A DNA stretch of 64,000 nt, from positions 2,567,001-2,631,000 of the forward strand of contig NZ_CP128988.1 in NCBI RefSeq assembly GCF_030406045.1, read 5' to 3'. The notes below the pieces were generated by a model, which was not told the origin of the DNA, searched no databases, and saw only the letters and a list, made by a program, of their open reading frames with translations. A program made the translations under genes and the position numbers. Shown here piece after piece: positions 1 through 9,949 of the stretch (positions are counted from its first letter, which is position 1; every line of letters starts with the position of its first letter). This DNA comes from Thiohalobacter sp. IOR34. Its GTDB lineage: Bacteria > Pseudomonadota > Gammaproteobacteria > Thiohalobacterales > Thiohalobacteraceae.

Positions 1-902
1 GAGGCGCTGACGAACAGATACTGCTGCTTCAGCCGCAAGGTCCGTCCCATCTGCGTGGTATCGTCCGGATACAGCACCCGGGACAGGTTCTCGGAGGCGT
101 TCTTCTCCTCCACCGCCTTGATGTAGTTGCCCTCGTTGAAGTAGCGGAAATCGAATTCGCGCGTCGACTTGGCCGACCACAGGCGCATGTTGTTGACGGT
201 GTTGGTCTGGTAGCCGGGGATCGGCGTGTCGTAGGCCATGGCCATCACCTCCTCGGTCTCGGTCCATTCGTGGCACAGGCGGCCATGCTCGTCGTGATAG
301 CTGATCACCCGGCCATAGAAGTGCACCGGATAGAGCACCTCGGGACGGCCGAACTCCCAGGGATTGCCATAGCGCAGCCAGTTCTCCGGGGTCTCCACCT
401 GGTGGCCGTCGACGATGCGCTGGTTGAACATCCCGTACTCGTAGCGGATGCCATAGCCGTAGCCCGGCAGACGCAGGGTGGCCATGGAATCGAGGAAGCA
501 GGCGGCGAGACGGCCGAGTCCGCCATTGCCGAGCGCCGCGTCCGGTTCCATCTCCCGCAGCGCCTCCAGTTCCAGGCCGATGCTCTCCAGCGCCGCGGCC
601 ACCTCCTCGTCGATGTCCATGTTGAGCAGGCTGTTCATCAGCGTGCGGCCGATGAGGAACTCCAGGGACAGGTAGTAGACCCGCTTGCTGTCGCGCCGGT
701 AATAGGTGCGCATGGTCTCCATCCAGCGCTCGATCAGCCGGTCGCGCACGGCATAGGCCACGCTGTGGTACCAGTCGCGCGGTTTGGCGGTGTAGGGGTC
801 CTTGCCGACCGAATAGATCAGGCGGTTGGCGATGGAGCGTTTGAGGGAGGCCTCGTCGAGACCGAGGTAGTCGTACTTGAAGGCACCGGGCTTGGTCGGC
901 AT
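1..902 (-). CDS. glgP: Glycogen/starch phosphorylase, 5' part only
   Basis: This is the N-terminal ~300 residues of a glycogen phosphorylase, which releases glucose-1-phosphate from alpha-1,4-glucans in the cytoplasm using pyridoxal phosphate. The gene runs off the left edge of the window, so the PLP-binding lysine is not visible. The translation begins MPTKPGAFKYDY and carries the family signatures YYLSLEFLIGRTL, ALGNGGLGRLAACFLDS, YGYGIRYEYGMF and NPWEFGRPE in the correct order. The ATG at 902 is preceded by CAGGGAA about 7 bases upstream, a plausible ribosome-binding site. The region upstream of the start, between it and purD, is filled by a palindromic repeat array. The family call is secure; only the missing 3' part limits it. 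Confidence 0.95.
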   Translation of the reverse strand, partial: MPTKPGAFKYDYLGLDEASLKRSIANRLIYSVGKDPYTAKPRDWYHSVAYAVRDRLIERWMETMRTYYRRDSKRVYYLSLEFLIGRTLMNSLLNMDIDEEVAAALESIGLELEALREMEPDAALGNGGLGRLAACFLDSMATLRLPGYGYGIRYEYGMFNQRIVDGHQVETPENWLRYGNPWEFGRPEVLYPVHFYGRVISYHDEHGRLCHEWTETEEVMAMAYDTPIPGYQTNTVNNMRLWSAKSTREFDFRYFNEGNYIKAVEEKNASENLSRVLYPDDTTQMGRTLRLKQQYLFVSA

Positions 903-982
903 GGGCGTTCCCTGTTGCGTGGCGGGACCAGGGACAAGTGTAGCCCAAAGGGAGCCGGCGCGGCGGTCAGGAGGGATCCTGA

Positions 983-1872
983 TCGCGGCCTAGAGGCCGC
1001 TCCTACAAATACATTGGACCGCCAGCCCCCCGTAGGAGCGGCGTCCACGCCGCGATTCGGCGGTCAATCCCATCGCGGCCGGGAGGCCGCTCCTACAAAT
1101 ACATTGGACCGCCTGGCCCCTGTAGGAGCGGCGTCCACGCCGCGATTGGGGTGGTCAATCCCATCGCGGCCTGGAGGCCGCTCCTACAGACACATTGGAC
1201 CGCCTGGCCCCTGTAGGAGCGGCGTCTACGCCGCGATTCGGCGGTCAATTCCATCGCGGCCGGGAGGCCGCTCCTACAGACACATTGGGCCGCCTGGCCC
1301 CTGTAGGAGCGGCGGCCACGCCGCGATTGTGGCGGTCAATCCCATCGCGGCCTGGAGGCCGTTCCTACAAATACATTGGACCGCCTGGCCCTGTAGGAGC
1401 GGCGGCCACGCCGCGATTCGGTGGTCAATCCCATCGCGGCCGGGAGGCCGCTCCTACGAACACATTGGACCGCCCGGCCTGTAGGAGCGGCGTCTACGCC
1501 GCGATTCGGCGGTCAATTCCATCGCGGCCGGGAGGCCGCTCCTACAGACACATTGGACCGCCTGGCCTGTAGGAGCGGCGTCCACGCCGCGATTTGGCGG
1601 TCAAACCCATCGCGGCCTGGAGGCCGCTCCTACAGCACATTGGACCGCCTGGCCCCTGTAGGAGCGGCGGCCACGCCGCGATTCGGTGGTCAATTCCATC
1701 GCGGCCGGGAGGCCGCTCCTACGAACACATTGGACCGCCCGGCCTGTAGGAGCGGCGTCCACGCCGCGATTTGGCGGTCAAACCCATCGCGGCCTGGAGG
1801 CCGCTCCTACAGCACATTGGACCGCCTGGCCCTGTAGGAGCGGCGTCTACGCCGCGATTCGGCAGCAATCCC
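983..1872. repeat. REP/BIME array A (about 20 palindromic units)
   Basis: The whole glgP-purD gap is a tandem array with a period of about 90 bp. Each period holds one forward unit, GTAGGAGCGGCGTCCACGCC (then GCGATT), and one inverted unit, read on the minus strand as GTAGGAGCGGCCTCCAGG or GTAGGAGCGGCCTCCCGG. Each unit is a hairpin: GCGGCGT pairs with ACGCCGC around a 2-base loop. I count about 10 forward and 10 inverted units. The spacers are nearly identical along the array (ACATTGGACCGCCTGGCC and GGTCAATCCCATC), which points to local tandem amplification of one pair. The long open frames rich in RPGGRSY across it are repeat translation, not genes. Confidence 0.93.
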
Positions 1873-1886
1873 GTCGCGGCATGGTG

Positions 1887-3167
1887 CTAGCCGCGGCCGA
1901 TGGCGCGGTGGCCGATGTCGGTGCGGTATTGGACGCCTTCCCAGTTGATCTGCCGCACCCGTTCGTAGGCACGGCGCTGGGCCTCGGCCACGTCCTCGCC
2001 CAGGGCGCAGACGCAGAGCACCCGGCCACCGTTGGTCACCACCACGCCGTCGCGCTCCGCGGTGCCGGCATGGAACACCTTGACGCCCGGTTCTTCGGGC
2101 GCCTCCAGGCCGAAGATCACGTCGCCCTTGCGGTAGTCGCCGGGATAGCCGCCGGCGGCCATCACCACACCAAGCGCGGCACGCGGATCCCATTCGGCCT
2201 CGACCTTGTCCAGGCGTTCGTCGAGTGCGGCATTGCACAGCCAGAGCAGGTCGGACTGCAGGCGCATCATGATCGGCTGGGTCTCGGGGTCACCGAAGCG
2301 GACATTGTACTCCAGCATCTTCGGCGTTCCCTCGGGATCGATCATCAGCCCGGCATAGAGGAAACCGGTGTAGGGATTGCCCTCCAGGGCCATGCCCTTG
2401 ACCGTCGGCTCGATCACCTCGCGCAGGATGCGCTCGTGGACCTCGGGGGTGACCACGGGTGCCGGGGAATAGGCGCCCATGCCGCCGGTGTTGGGACCGG
2501 TGTCACCGTCGCAGGCCGCCTTGTGGTCCTGCGAGCTGGCCATCGGCAGCACGTTGGTCCCGTCCACCATGCAGATGAAGCTGGCCTCCTCGCCGGTGAG
2601 GAATTCCTCGATCACCACCCGGTGGCCGGCGGCGCCGAAGGCATTGCCGGCCAGCATGTCCTTGACCGCGGCGATGGCCTCGTCCGTGGTCTGGGCCAGG
2701 ATCACGCCCTTGCCGGCCGCCAGGCCGTCGGCCTTGACCACGATCGGCGCCCCCCGGTCGTGGATGTAGCGGATCGCCTCGTTGATTTCGGTGAACACGG
2801 CATAGTCCGCGGTGGGGATGTTGTGCCGGCGCAGGAAGTCCTTGGTGAAGGCCTTGGAGCCCTCCAGCCGGGCGGCGTCACGGCTGGGGCCAAAGATGCG
2901 CAGCCCACCGTCGCGGAAGATGTCGACGATGCCCCCCACCAGCGGCGCCTCGGGGCCGACTATGGTCAGGTCGATGGCCTCGTCGGCGGCGAAGCGGAAC
3001 AACGCCGGAATGTCCTCGGCGCCGATATCGACGTTCTGCAGCTTCGGCTCGCGCGCCGTCCCGGCATTGCCCGGCGCGACAAAGACCGTCTCCACCTGCG
3101 GCGACTGCGCCGCCTTCCAGGCCAGGGCGTGTTCACGCCCGCCACCGCCGATCACCAATACCTTCAT
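1887..3167 (-). CDS. purD: Phosphoribosylamine-glycine ligase (GAR synthetase)
   Basis: PurD performs the second step of de novo purine synthesis, joining glycine to 5-phosphoribosylamine with ATP to give GAR. It is a cytoplasmic ATP-grasp enzyme. The 426-residue product has the usual length. It starts [18 protein letters not shown] (N-domain), contains [14 protein letters not shown] (ATP-grasp) and [10 protein letters not shown], and has the metal/ATP motif [12 protein letters not shown] near residue 290. The start at 3167 is preceded by GGAGC about 8 bases upstream. It lies 143 bp downstream of purH on the same strand, the common gammaproteobacterial purH-purD pair, but the gap has been filled by 9-bp-period repeats. 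The stop is at the edge of REP array A. Confidence 0.98.
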   Translation of the reverse strand: MKVLVIGGGGREHALAWKAAQSPQVETVFVAPGNAGTAREPKLQNVDIGAEDIPALFRFAADEAIDLTIVGPEAPLVGGIVDIFRDGGLRIFGPSRDAARLEGSKAFTKDFLRRHNIPTADYAVFTEINEAIRYIHDRGAPIVVKADGLAAGKGVILAQTTDEAIAAVKDMLAGNAFGAAGHRVVIEEFLTGEEASFICMVDGTNVLPMASSQDHKAACDGDTGPNTGGMGAYSPAPVVTPEVHERILREVIEPTVKGMALEGNPYTGFLYAGLMIDPEGTPKMLEYNVRFGDPETQPIMMRLQSDLLWLCNAALDERLDKVEAEWDPRAALGVVMAAGGYPGDYRKGDVIFGLEAPEEPGVKVFHAGTAERDGVVVTNGGRVLCVCALGEDVAEAQRRAYERVRQINWEGVQYRTDIGHRAIGRG

Positions 3168-3185
3168 CGTTCAGCTCCGTATTTG

Positions 3186-3305
3186 TGATGGCCACGAAAT
3201 CCACGAAACCCGCGAAAAGCCTTTGAATTGGGAACATGCACGAAACACGGATCCCGCCAGCATCGATATCTCTTTCGTGGATTTTGTGGATTTCGTGGCT
3301 ATAAA
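3186..3305. repeat. 9-bp-period repeat element, inverted arms (purD-purH gap)
   Basis: Left arm ATGGCCACGAAATCCACGAA and a right arm ending GGATTTCGTGGCTAT are inverted relative to each other, about 50 bp apart. Each arm is built from 9-mers of the type CCACGAAAT. The same unit recurs in many other gaps of this window. On the transcript it would form a large imperfect hairpin between purH and purD. No gene is visible in it. Confidence 0.85.
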
Positions 3306-3310
3306 TCCCG

Positions 3311-4873
<1,563 letters not shown>

Positions 4874-4926
4874 GTTTTTTCCATCGTGAGGTTTAGGGCC
4901 ACGGAAGGCACAGGGCTGTTGATATT

Positions 4927-5050
4927 GGCCACGAATCCCACGAAATCCACGAAAGAAAATTGATGCTTGTGGGACCCGCGCTTCGCGCGTGGTCCCAATA
5001 ACTAAAGACCTTTCGTGGGTTTCGTGGATTTCGTGGCTATTGGATTTCCG
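4927..5050. repeat. 9-bp-period inverted repeat with strong inner hairpin (purH-fis gap)
   Basis: Arms GGCCACGAATCCCACGAAAT (from 4927) and TTTCGTGGATTTCGTGGCTA (to about 5039) are inverted copies. The loop holds a second hairpin at 4971-4996, GGGACC-CGCGC-TTC-GCGCG-T-GGTCCC. The nested structure lies between fis and purH, and its GC-rich inner stem could attenuate transcription on either strand. Further TTTCCGTG units follow to 5056. No open frame of interest lies here. Confidence 0.85.
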
Positions 5051-5065
5051 TGTTTTCCGTAGCGA

Positions 5066-5353
5066 TCAATGTTCGATCCCGTACTGCCTGAGCTTCTTGC
5101 GCAGGGTGGCGCGGTTGATGCCGAGCATCTCGGCGGCGCGGGTCTGGTTGCCGCCGGCGTGGCGCATCACGGTCTCCAGCATGGCCGGCTCGACCTCGGC
5201 GATGACCATCTGGTGGATGCTGCTGGGGCTGTGACCGTCGAGGTCGAGGAAGTAGCGTTCCAGGCAGTGCTGCACGGCCTCGCGCAGGGACCGGGCATCG
5301 TGTTCCTCTTGCTTGGCAGGCTTGATCTTGGCCACGGCTGAACCACTCATCAT
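5066..5353 (-). CDS. fis: DNA-binding protein Fis
   Basis: Fis is a small nucleoid-associated homodimer that bends DNA and regulates rRNA and other growth-phase genes. The 95-residue product is close to the typical 98. It keeps the C-terminal helix-turn-helix GNQTRAAEMLGINRATLRKK followed by LRQYGIEH, and a core helix with PAMLETVMRHAGG. The start overlaps the dusB stop by 4 bases (ATGA), reproducing the classic dusB-fis operon in which dusB translation precedes fis. An alternative start one codon downstream (second Met) is possible. The identification is secure from sequence and synteny. Confidence 0.97.
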   Translation of the reverse strand: MMSGSAVAKIKPAKQEEHDARSLREAVQHCLERYFLDLDGHSPSSIHQMVIAEVEPAMLETVMRHAGGNQTRAAEMLGINRATLRKKLRQYGIEH

Positions 5354-6336
5354 GCGGCCCTGGCCTCGGCCTCAGCCAGGCCATCGAAGAAGGCCTCGGT
5401 CAGCGCCAGCTGCTCGGCCACGGTCTCGACCCGGTTGACCCGGTCGCGGAAGACGGCCCCGCCGCGCTGCCCCTTGCTGTACCAGGAGATGTGCTTGCGG
5501 GCGATGCGCACGCCGGTGTACTCCCCGTAGAAGGCATACAGCTTGTGCAGGTGGCCGAGCATGATATCGCGGATCTCCGCCACATCCGGTTCCGGCAGAT
5601 GTTCGCCGCTGCGCAGATAGTGATCGATCTCGCGGAAGATCCAGGGCCGGCCCTGCGCGGCGCGGCCGATCATCACCGCATCGGCGCCGGTGTAGTCGAG
5701 CACGAAACGGGCCTTCTCCGGATCGCGGATGTCACCGTTGGCGATCACCGGGATGGACACCGCCTGCTTGATGTCGCGGATGGTGTCGTATTCCGCCTCG
5801 CCCTTGTAGCCACAGGCGCGGGTACGCCCATGTACCGCCAGGGCCTGGATACCGGCCTGTTCGGCGATCGCGGCGATGCGCACCGCATTGCGGCTGGACT
5901 TGTCCCAGCCGGTGCGGATCTTCAGCGTCACCGGCACCTCGACGGCAGCCACCACCGCATCCAGGATGCGTGCCACCAGCGCCTCGTCCCGCAGCAGCGC
6001 CGAACCGGCCATGACGTTACAGACCTTCTTCGCCGGACAGCCCATGTTGATGTCGATGATCTGCGCACCCTGGTCGACGTTGTGCCGGGCGGCCTCGGCC
6101 ATCATCTGCGGATCGGCGCCGGCGATCTGCACCGACTTGGGCTCGGTCTCGCCCTCGTGATTGGCCCGCCGCCGGGTCTTCTCGCTGCCCCAGAGCAGGG
6201 AGTTGGAGGACACCATCTCGGACACGGCGAGGCCGGCCCCGAGCTGCTTGCACAGCTGGCGGAACGGGCGGTCGGTAACCCCGGCCATGGGGGCCAGTAC
6301 CAGGTTGTTGCTCAGTTCGAAGGGGCCGATGCGCAT
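5350..6336 (-). CDS. dusB: tRNA-dihydrouridine synthase B
   Basis: DusB is an FMN enzyme that reduces uridine to dihydrouridine in the D-loop of tRNAs. I start it at 6336 (MRIGPFELSNNLVLAPMAGV), the family's usual N-terminus, giving 328 residues. A longer in-frame extension to 6486 exists, but it has no family-like sequence. Motifs seen are APMAGVTDRPFRQ (FMN), DINMGCPAKKV with the catalytic Cys, VTLKIRTGWD, VHGRTRACGYKG, IPVIANGDI and AVMIGRAAQGRPW. A strong AGGAGGA lies about 24 bases upstream, further than ideal. It overlaps fis by 4 bases and lies about 100 bp downstream of the DUF3426 gene. Confidence 0.96.
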   Translation of the reverse strand: MRIGPFELSNNLVLAPMAGVTDRPFRQLCKQLGAGLAVSEMVSSNSLLWGSEKTRRRANHEGETEPKSVQIAGADPQMMAEAARHNVDQGAQIIDINMGCPAKKVCNVMAGSALLRDEALVARILDAVVAAVEVPVTLKIRTGWDKSSRNAVRIAAIAEQAGIQALAVHGRTRACGYKGEAEYDTIRDIKQAVSIPVIANGDIRDPEKARFVLDYTGADAVMIGRAAQGRPWIFREIDHYLRSGEHLPEPDVAEIRDIMLGHLHKLYAFYGEYTGVRIARKHISWYSKGQRGGAVFRDRVNRVETVAEQLALTEAFFDGLAEAEARAA

Positions 6337-6439
6337 GAAATTATGATTTGTCGTTAGCCGGTCCTCCTGAAGACCGGACGACGAATAATACCCGCTCGGG
6401 CAGCGCGGCGAAAGCTTGTCAGGAGGGCTAGTTCGTGCC

Positions 6440-7264
6440 TCAGCGGAACTGGAACTGAAAGGACATGACATCGCCCCCCGGATCAACCACTTCCAGAGCG
6501 ATCGACAGCGGGACGCCGGGCGCCAGCCCGGCCTGCGGATCGCTGCCGGGCGGCAGATAGGCCTCCGGCCTGAACCAGCGCCCGGCCACCTCGACCCCGC
6601 CGACGTCGAACAGCTGCAGGCCGATCAGCGGATAGGCCTGGATGAAGCCGGCGCGGTTGACCAGGGTGGCGCGGATCAGCAGCGCACCCTCGACCTGGGG
6701 ATGGTCGCGCACCTCGCGCTCCAGCAGCTCGATCTCCCCGGGCACCCGCGGCAGCGGCAGGTCACAGCCGAGCAGGGCACAGGCCCGGGTCAGCGCGGGG
6801 CGCCAGAGGGGGTCCTGCGCCAGCGAGGCGCGTGCGAAATAGACCCCCTGGAGGAACAAGCCGGCCAGCAGCAGCAGGACCGCCAGCCGCGCCGGCCAGC
6901 GCCGCGCGGCCGCCGGTCCGGCGGTGAAATCGTCCAGCAGGGCCGCCGGGACGTCGGACAGCGGCGGCCGGGGCGCGGCGGCCACTGGCGGCTGCCCGAA
7001 CACATCGCTGTCGTCCGGCGCCGCCAGCAGCGAGACGTCGAAACCGGGCGGTTCGGGCGGCCGGGCGGCAGGCACCTCGGCAAGGCCGCCCCCCGCCTCC
7101 CCCGCCGGGCCGGCGGCGAAGGCCTCCTCGGCGGTATCGAACAGGCTCTGCAGGGCATCGAACACCTGGCCGCATTCGCCACAGCGCACCTTGCCCGCCG
7201 CCTGCCCCAGCACCTGGGCCTGGACGCGGAATACCGTCTGGCAATGGGGACAACGGGCGAACAT
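6440..7264 (-). CDS. Zinc-ribbon and DUF3426 membrane protein
   Basis: Function is unknown. The protein is conserved next to prmA and dusB in many gammaproteobacteria. The 274-residue product, starting MFARCPHCQTVF, has an N-terminal MJ0042-type zinc ribbon with CPHC and CGEC (residues ~4-35). A low-complexity Pro/Ala linker follows, then one transmembrane helix, LAVLLLLAGLFLQGVYF (~residue 150), and a periplasmic DUF3426 domain of ~120 residues. An extended start at 7282 would fall inside the terminal repeat of the adjacent MITE, so I prefer 7264. The MITE ends 8 bp upstream of this start and has probably displaced the native promoter or the link to prmA. Confidence 0.88.
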   Translation of the reverse strand: MFARCPHCQTVFRVQAQVLGQAAGKVRCGECGQVFDALQSLFDTAEEAFAAGPAGEAGGGLAEVPAARPPEPPGFDVSLLAAPDDSDVFGQPPVAAAPRPPLSDVPAALLDDFTAGPAAARRWPARLAVLLLLAGLFLQGVYFARASLAQDPLWRPALTRACALLGCDLPLPRVPGEIELLEREVRDHPQVEGALLIRATLVNRAGFIQAYPLIGLQLFDVGGVEVAGRWFRPEAYLPPGSDPQAGLAPGVPLSIALEVVDPGGDVMSFQFQFR

Positions 7265-7271
7265 GACCGGG

Positions 7272-7523
7272 CTAGCCCGCATATTGCACGAAGGATTCGA
7301 GTTTCAGGGCAAATCTGGCCAAGCAGTTTGTTCGATCGCCCGCCGAAGCATAGCCGTAGCTATGGTTCAAGGGCGATCGGGCAAAATGCGACGCCAGATT
7401 TGGTCTGAACTCGAATAGGCACAAACTGTAACAGGGCACAATTGCTCGCATAGGTGATCACTGCTTGATAAATACCGGATAAATTACGCATTCAAGGCCG
7501 CCTTCGTGCAATATGCGGGCTAG
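7272..7523. mobile_element. MITE copy 1 (252 bp, 22-23 bp terminal inverted repeats)
   Basis: The left end reads CTAGCCCGCATATTGCACGA and the right end is its exact reverse complement; the perfect inverted repeat is about 23 bp. Inside, a second pair of imperfect inverted stretches (ATTCGAGTTTCAGGGC near 7295 and its partner near 7415) and a central hairpin (GATCGCCC...GGGCGATC around CATAGCCGTAGCTATG) make the whole element one long fold-back. There is no open frame for a transposase. The same element recurs at 24535-24755 and 28690-29012, with fragments at 32701 and 58993. Confidence 0.88.
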
Positions 7524-7587
7524 TATCCCACAATCGCCGCGTCGGTGGATGTGACCCGGCGCAGCGATAGTGGTGGCGGCACCTTCT

Positions 7588-8266
7588 GTCCCGTAGGAGC
7601 GGTCGCCAGGCCGCGACCGGGTTGCCCGCCAAATCGCGGCCGGGAGGCCGCTCCTACAGGGGTGTGGCGGAACCTCTGTCCCCTTGTAGGAGCGGTCACC
7701 AGGCCGCGACCGGGATTGCCCGCCAATCGCGGCCGGGAGGCCGCTCCTACAGGGGCGTGGCGGAACCTCTGCCCCCCGTAGGAGCGGTCGCCAGACCGCG
7801 ATCGGGGTTGCCGCCAAATCGCGGCCGGGAGGCCGCTCCTACAGGGGTGTGGCGGAACCTTCTGTCCCCTTGTAGGAGCGGTCACCAGGCCGCGACCGGG
7901 GTGCCCGCCAAATCGCGGCCGGGAGGCCGCTCCTACAGGGGTGTGGCGGAACCTCTGACCCCATGTAGGAGCGGTCGCCAGGCCGCGACCGGATTGCCCG
8001 CCAATCGCGGCCGGGAGGCCGCTCCTACAGGGGTGTGGCGGAACCTCTGTCCCCTTGTAGGAGCGGTCACCAGGCCGCGACCGGGATTGCCCGCCAATCG
8101 CGGCCGGGAGGCCGCTCCTACAGGGGTGTGGCGGAACCTCTGTCCCCATGTAGGAGCGGTCGCCAGGCCGCGACCGGGATTGCCCGCCAATCGCGGCCGG
8201 GAGGCCGCTCCTACACAAGGGTATGGCGGAACCTCTGTTCCCCGTAGGAGCGGTCGCCAGGCCGCG
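7588..8266. repeat. REP/BIME array B, upstream of the RAYT gene
   Basis: This array has about 15 palindromic units with a period of ~93 bp. Forward units GTAGGAGCGGTCGCCAGGCC (then GCGACCGG) alternate with inverted units that read ATCGCGGCCGGGAGGCCGCT on the plus strand. The spacer GGGGTGTGGCGGAACCTCTG is nearly invariant and differs from the spacers of arrays A, E, F, G or O. The forward units here (GTCGCCAGG or GTCACCAGG) are a different subtype from the GTCCACG units elsewhere and surround the RAYT gene on both sides. No coding capacity. Confidence 0.93.
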
Positions 8267-8272
8267 ACCGAC

Positions 8273-8740
8273 TCACAACCACACCGCATCCCAGAACGGA
8301 TAGTCCCCAATATGCCTGACCAGGCCCGCGCGAAGGGGATTGGCAATCAGGTATCGCGCAACGCTGCGAAGATCCTCTTCCTGACGCAGCGCATGGTCGT
8401 GATAACCGGGCTGCCAGACCGGCTGACCTGGACTCTGGCGCAGGACGTTGACCCGGCGCGCCGTGTAGGACTTGAGCGAGCCCATCAGAGTATCGAGCGT
8501 GGCACCTTCGCCAAGCCGTGCCAGCCAGTGGAGGTGGTCGGGCATGACGACGAAGGCCAGCGACTCGGCACGCCCCAGTTTCTGCTGATATTGCAGACCG
8601 TGAATGACGGCTCGCGCCAACGACATCGCCCTGAAAAGCGGGGCGCGGTCTTTCGTCACGCTTGTCAGGAGGTAGATGCGACCGGCCTCAGAGACACGGC
8701 CACGCCGGAGGTTCCGGCCATGCGGTAGCTGCCATTCCAT
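8273..8740 (-). CDS. REP-associated tyrosine transposase (RAYT, Y1/TnpA_REP)
   Basis: RAYTs are single-copy, domesticated IS200/IS605-type Y1 transposases that bind and cut REP hairpins. The 155-residue product starts MEWQLPHGRNLRRGRVS at 8740, with GAGGTG 4 bases upstream. It has the N-terminal segment RIYLLTSVTKDRAPLF, the HUH metal-binding motif VVMPDHLHWL (HLH) and the C-terminal catalytic-tyrosine helix VARYLIANPLRAGLV. The longer open frame extends only through REP sequence and should not be used. It is flanked directly by REP array B downstream and by four REP units upstream, the classic RAYT-REP arrangement. It sits between the DUF3426 gene and prmA, breaking a conserved gene cluster. 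Confidence 0.93.
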   Translation of the reverse strand: MEWQLPHGRNLRRGRVSEAGRIYLLTSVTKDRAPLFRAMSLARAVIHGLQYQQKLGRAESLAFVVMPDHLHWLARLGEGATLDTLMGSLKSYTARRVNVLRQSPGQPVWQPGYHDHALRQEEDLRSVARYLIANPLRAGLVRHIGDYPFWDAVWL

Positions 8741-8789
8741 GGAGCACCTCGGCTTGTATTCCGCCCCGTCCTTGGGGTGAGGGGAGTAT

Positions 8790-8962
8790 ATCGCGGCCGG
8801 GAGGCCGCTCCTACAGGGGTGCGGCGGAACCTCTGTCCCATGTAGGAGCGGTCTCCAGGCCGCGACCGGGATGCCTGCCAATCGCGGCCGGGAGGCCGCT
8901 CCTACAGGGGTGCGGCGGAACCTCTGTCCCCTTGTAGGAGCGGTCGCCAGGCCGCGATCTGG
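8790..8962. repeat. REP units upstream of the RAYT gene
   Basis: Four REP units of the same subtype as array B alternate in orientation between the RAYT start and prmA: inverted at ~8790, forward at ~8840, inverted at ~8882 and forward at ~8933. The spacer GGGGTGCGGCGGAACCTCTG is shared with array B. The RAYT gene is therefore bracketed by near-identical REP pairs on both sides. Confidence 0.9.
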
Positions 8963-8986
8963 GGTATCGCCAAATCACAGGGGCGC

Positions 8987-9868
8987 TCAGCGCCGGCGGC
9001 CCTCGAGGCGCACCCAGCCATCCTGGGCGACGGGCGACGCCATCTCGAACCAGGGGGCATAGGCCTCCGCCACCTCTGCGGCCTGCTCGGCGAGGATGCC
9101 GGAGAGGACCAGGCGCCCGCCGGGACGGAGGTGACCGGCAAGGTGCGCGGCGAGGTCGATCAACGGGTTGGCCAGGATATTGGCGAGCACCAGGTCGAAG
9201 GGCTCATCGGCCGGCAGCTCCGCCGGCAGGCGGGCATCGACGTGCCCCTCGAGGCCGTTGCGGGCGGCATTGTCGCGGCTGGCGATCAGCGCCTGGGGAT
9301 CGAGGTCGACCCCGACCGCGCGGGCCGCGCCCAGCTTGAGGGCGGCGATGGCGAGGATGCCGGAGCCACAGCCATAGTCGAGCACGGCCAGCCCCCGTGG
9401 CGGATGGGCGTCCAGCCATTCCAGGCAGAGCGCGGTGGTCGGATGGGTACCGCTGCCGAAGGCCAGGCCGGGGTCGAGCAGCAGGTTGACGGCGTCGGGC
9501 TCGGGCGGTTCGACGTTACTCGGGCAGACCCAGAGGCGCCTGCCGAAGCGCATCGGCTCGAAGCCGTCCATCCAGGCGCGCACCCAGTCGCGGTCGTCGA
9601 GGGTGGTCTGTTCGATGCGCGCGGCGAGGGCTTCACCGCAGCGCTCTGCCAGCTGCCCACGCAGAAGGGCTGTATCAGCCGAGTCAGGAAACAGCGCCAC
9701 GACCCGGGTCCGCGACCAGAGCGGCGTGGTGCCGGGCGCCGGCTCCAGCAGCGGCTGGTCGGCAGCGTCCTCCAGGGTCACGGAGAGGGCGCCCAGTTCG
9801 GCGAACAGGTCGGAGAGGGCATCCGGATCCCGATCACCGGCTTCGAGGCTGAGTTGAATCCAGGGCAT
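8987..9868 (-). CDS. prmA: Ribosomal protein L11 methyltransferase
   Basis: PrmA trimethylates amino groups of ribosomal protein L11 with S-adenosylmethionine. The 293-residue product matches family length. It opens MPWIQLSLEAGDRDPDALSD (substrate-recognition domain). It has the SAM-binding motif VLDYGCGSGILAIAALKLGA at residues ~165-184, preceded by LDPGLAFGSGTHPTT and followed by DLVLANILANPL. It is transcribed with accC in the conserved accC-prmA order, but a ~760-bp region filled mainly by REP array C now separates the two genes. The start at 9868 is the family-typical one. Confidence 0.97.
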   Translation of the reverse strand: MPWIQLSLEAGDRDPDALSDLFAELGALSVTLEDAADQPLLEPAPGTTPLWSRTRVVALFPDSADTALLRGQLAERCGEALAARIEQTTLDDRDWVRAWMDGFEPMRFGRRLWVCPSNVEPPEPDAVNLLLDPGLAFGSGTHPTTALCLEWLDAHPPRGLAVLDYGCGSGILAIAALKLGAARAVGVDLDPQALIASRDNAARNGLEGHVDARLPAELPADEPFDLVLANILANPLIDLAAHLAGHLRPGGRLVLSGILAEQAAEVAEAYAPWFEMASPVAQDGWVRLEGRRR

Positions 9869-9949
9869 GGGGTTCTCGGAGGTCGGGGAATCGCGGGGTG
9901 GAGACGGTCAGGGTGCGTTGTGATGACATCAATTATGCAGGAGCCACCG

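Noticed and set aside
960-1880. Long open frames rich in RPGGRSY / PVGAASTPRF across the REP arrays (also at 7.5-8.3, 10, 36.5, 41.4, 48, 62 kb)
   Set aside because: They are translations of tandem palindromic repeats, present on both strands and in several frames, with no start signals or domain content.
1686-3188. Long antisense frames opposite purD and purH (also opposite the chain-length, kinase-region and gsp genes)
   Set aside because: These are shadows of high-GC codon usage. The opposite strand has complete, recognisable proteins and the antisense products have no motifs.
3168-3310. Purine riboswitch or PurR operator before purD/purH
   Set aside because: The gap is entirely 9-mer repeat; no aptamer-like core or palindromic PurR site could be recognised.
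6337-6486. Longer dusB start at 6486
   Set aside because: The extra 50 residues are low-complexity and unlike any DusB N-terminus; the family start MRIGPF fits at 6336.
7588-8266. Regularly spaced repeats resembling a CRISPR array
   Set aside because: Units alternate in orientation, are self-palindromic hairpins, and the spacers are conserved rather than unique; no cas genes are present.
8741-8881. Extended N-terminus of the RAYT gene
   Set aside because: The added 46 residues are translated REP units; the ATG at 8740 with GAGGTG just upstream is the family-like start.
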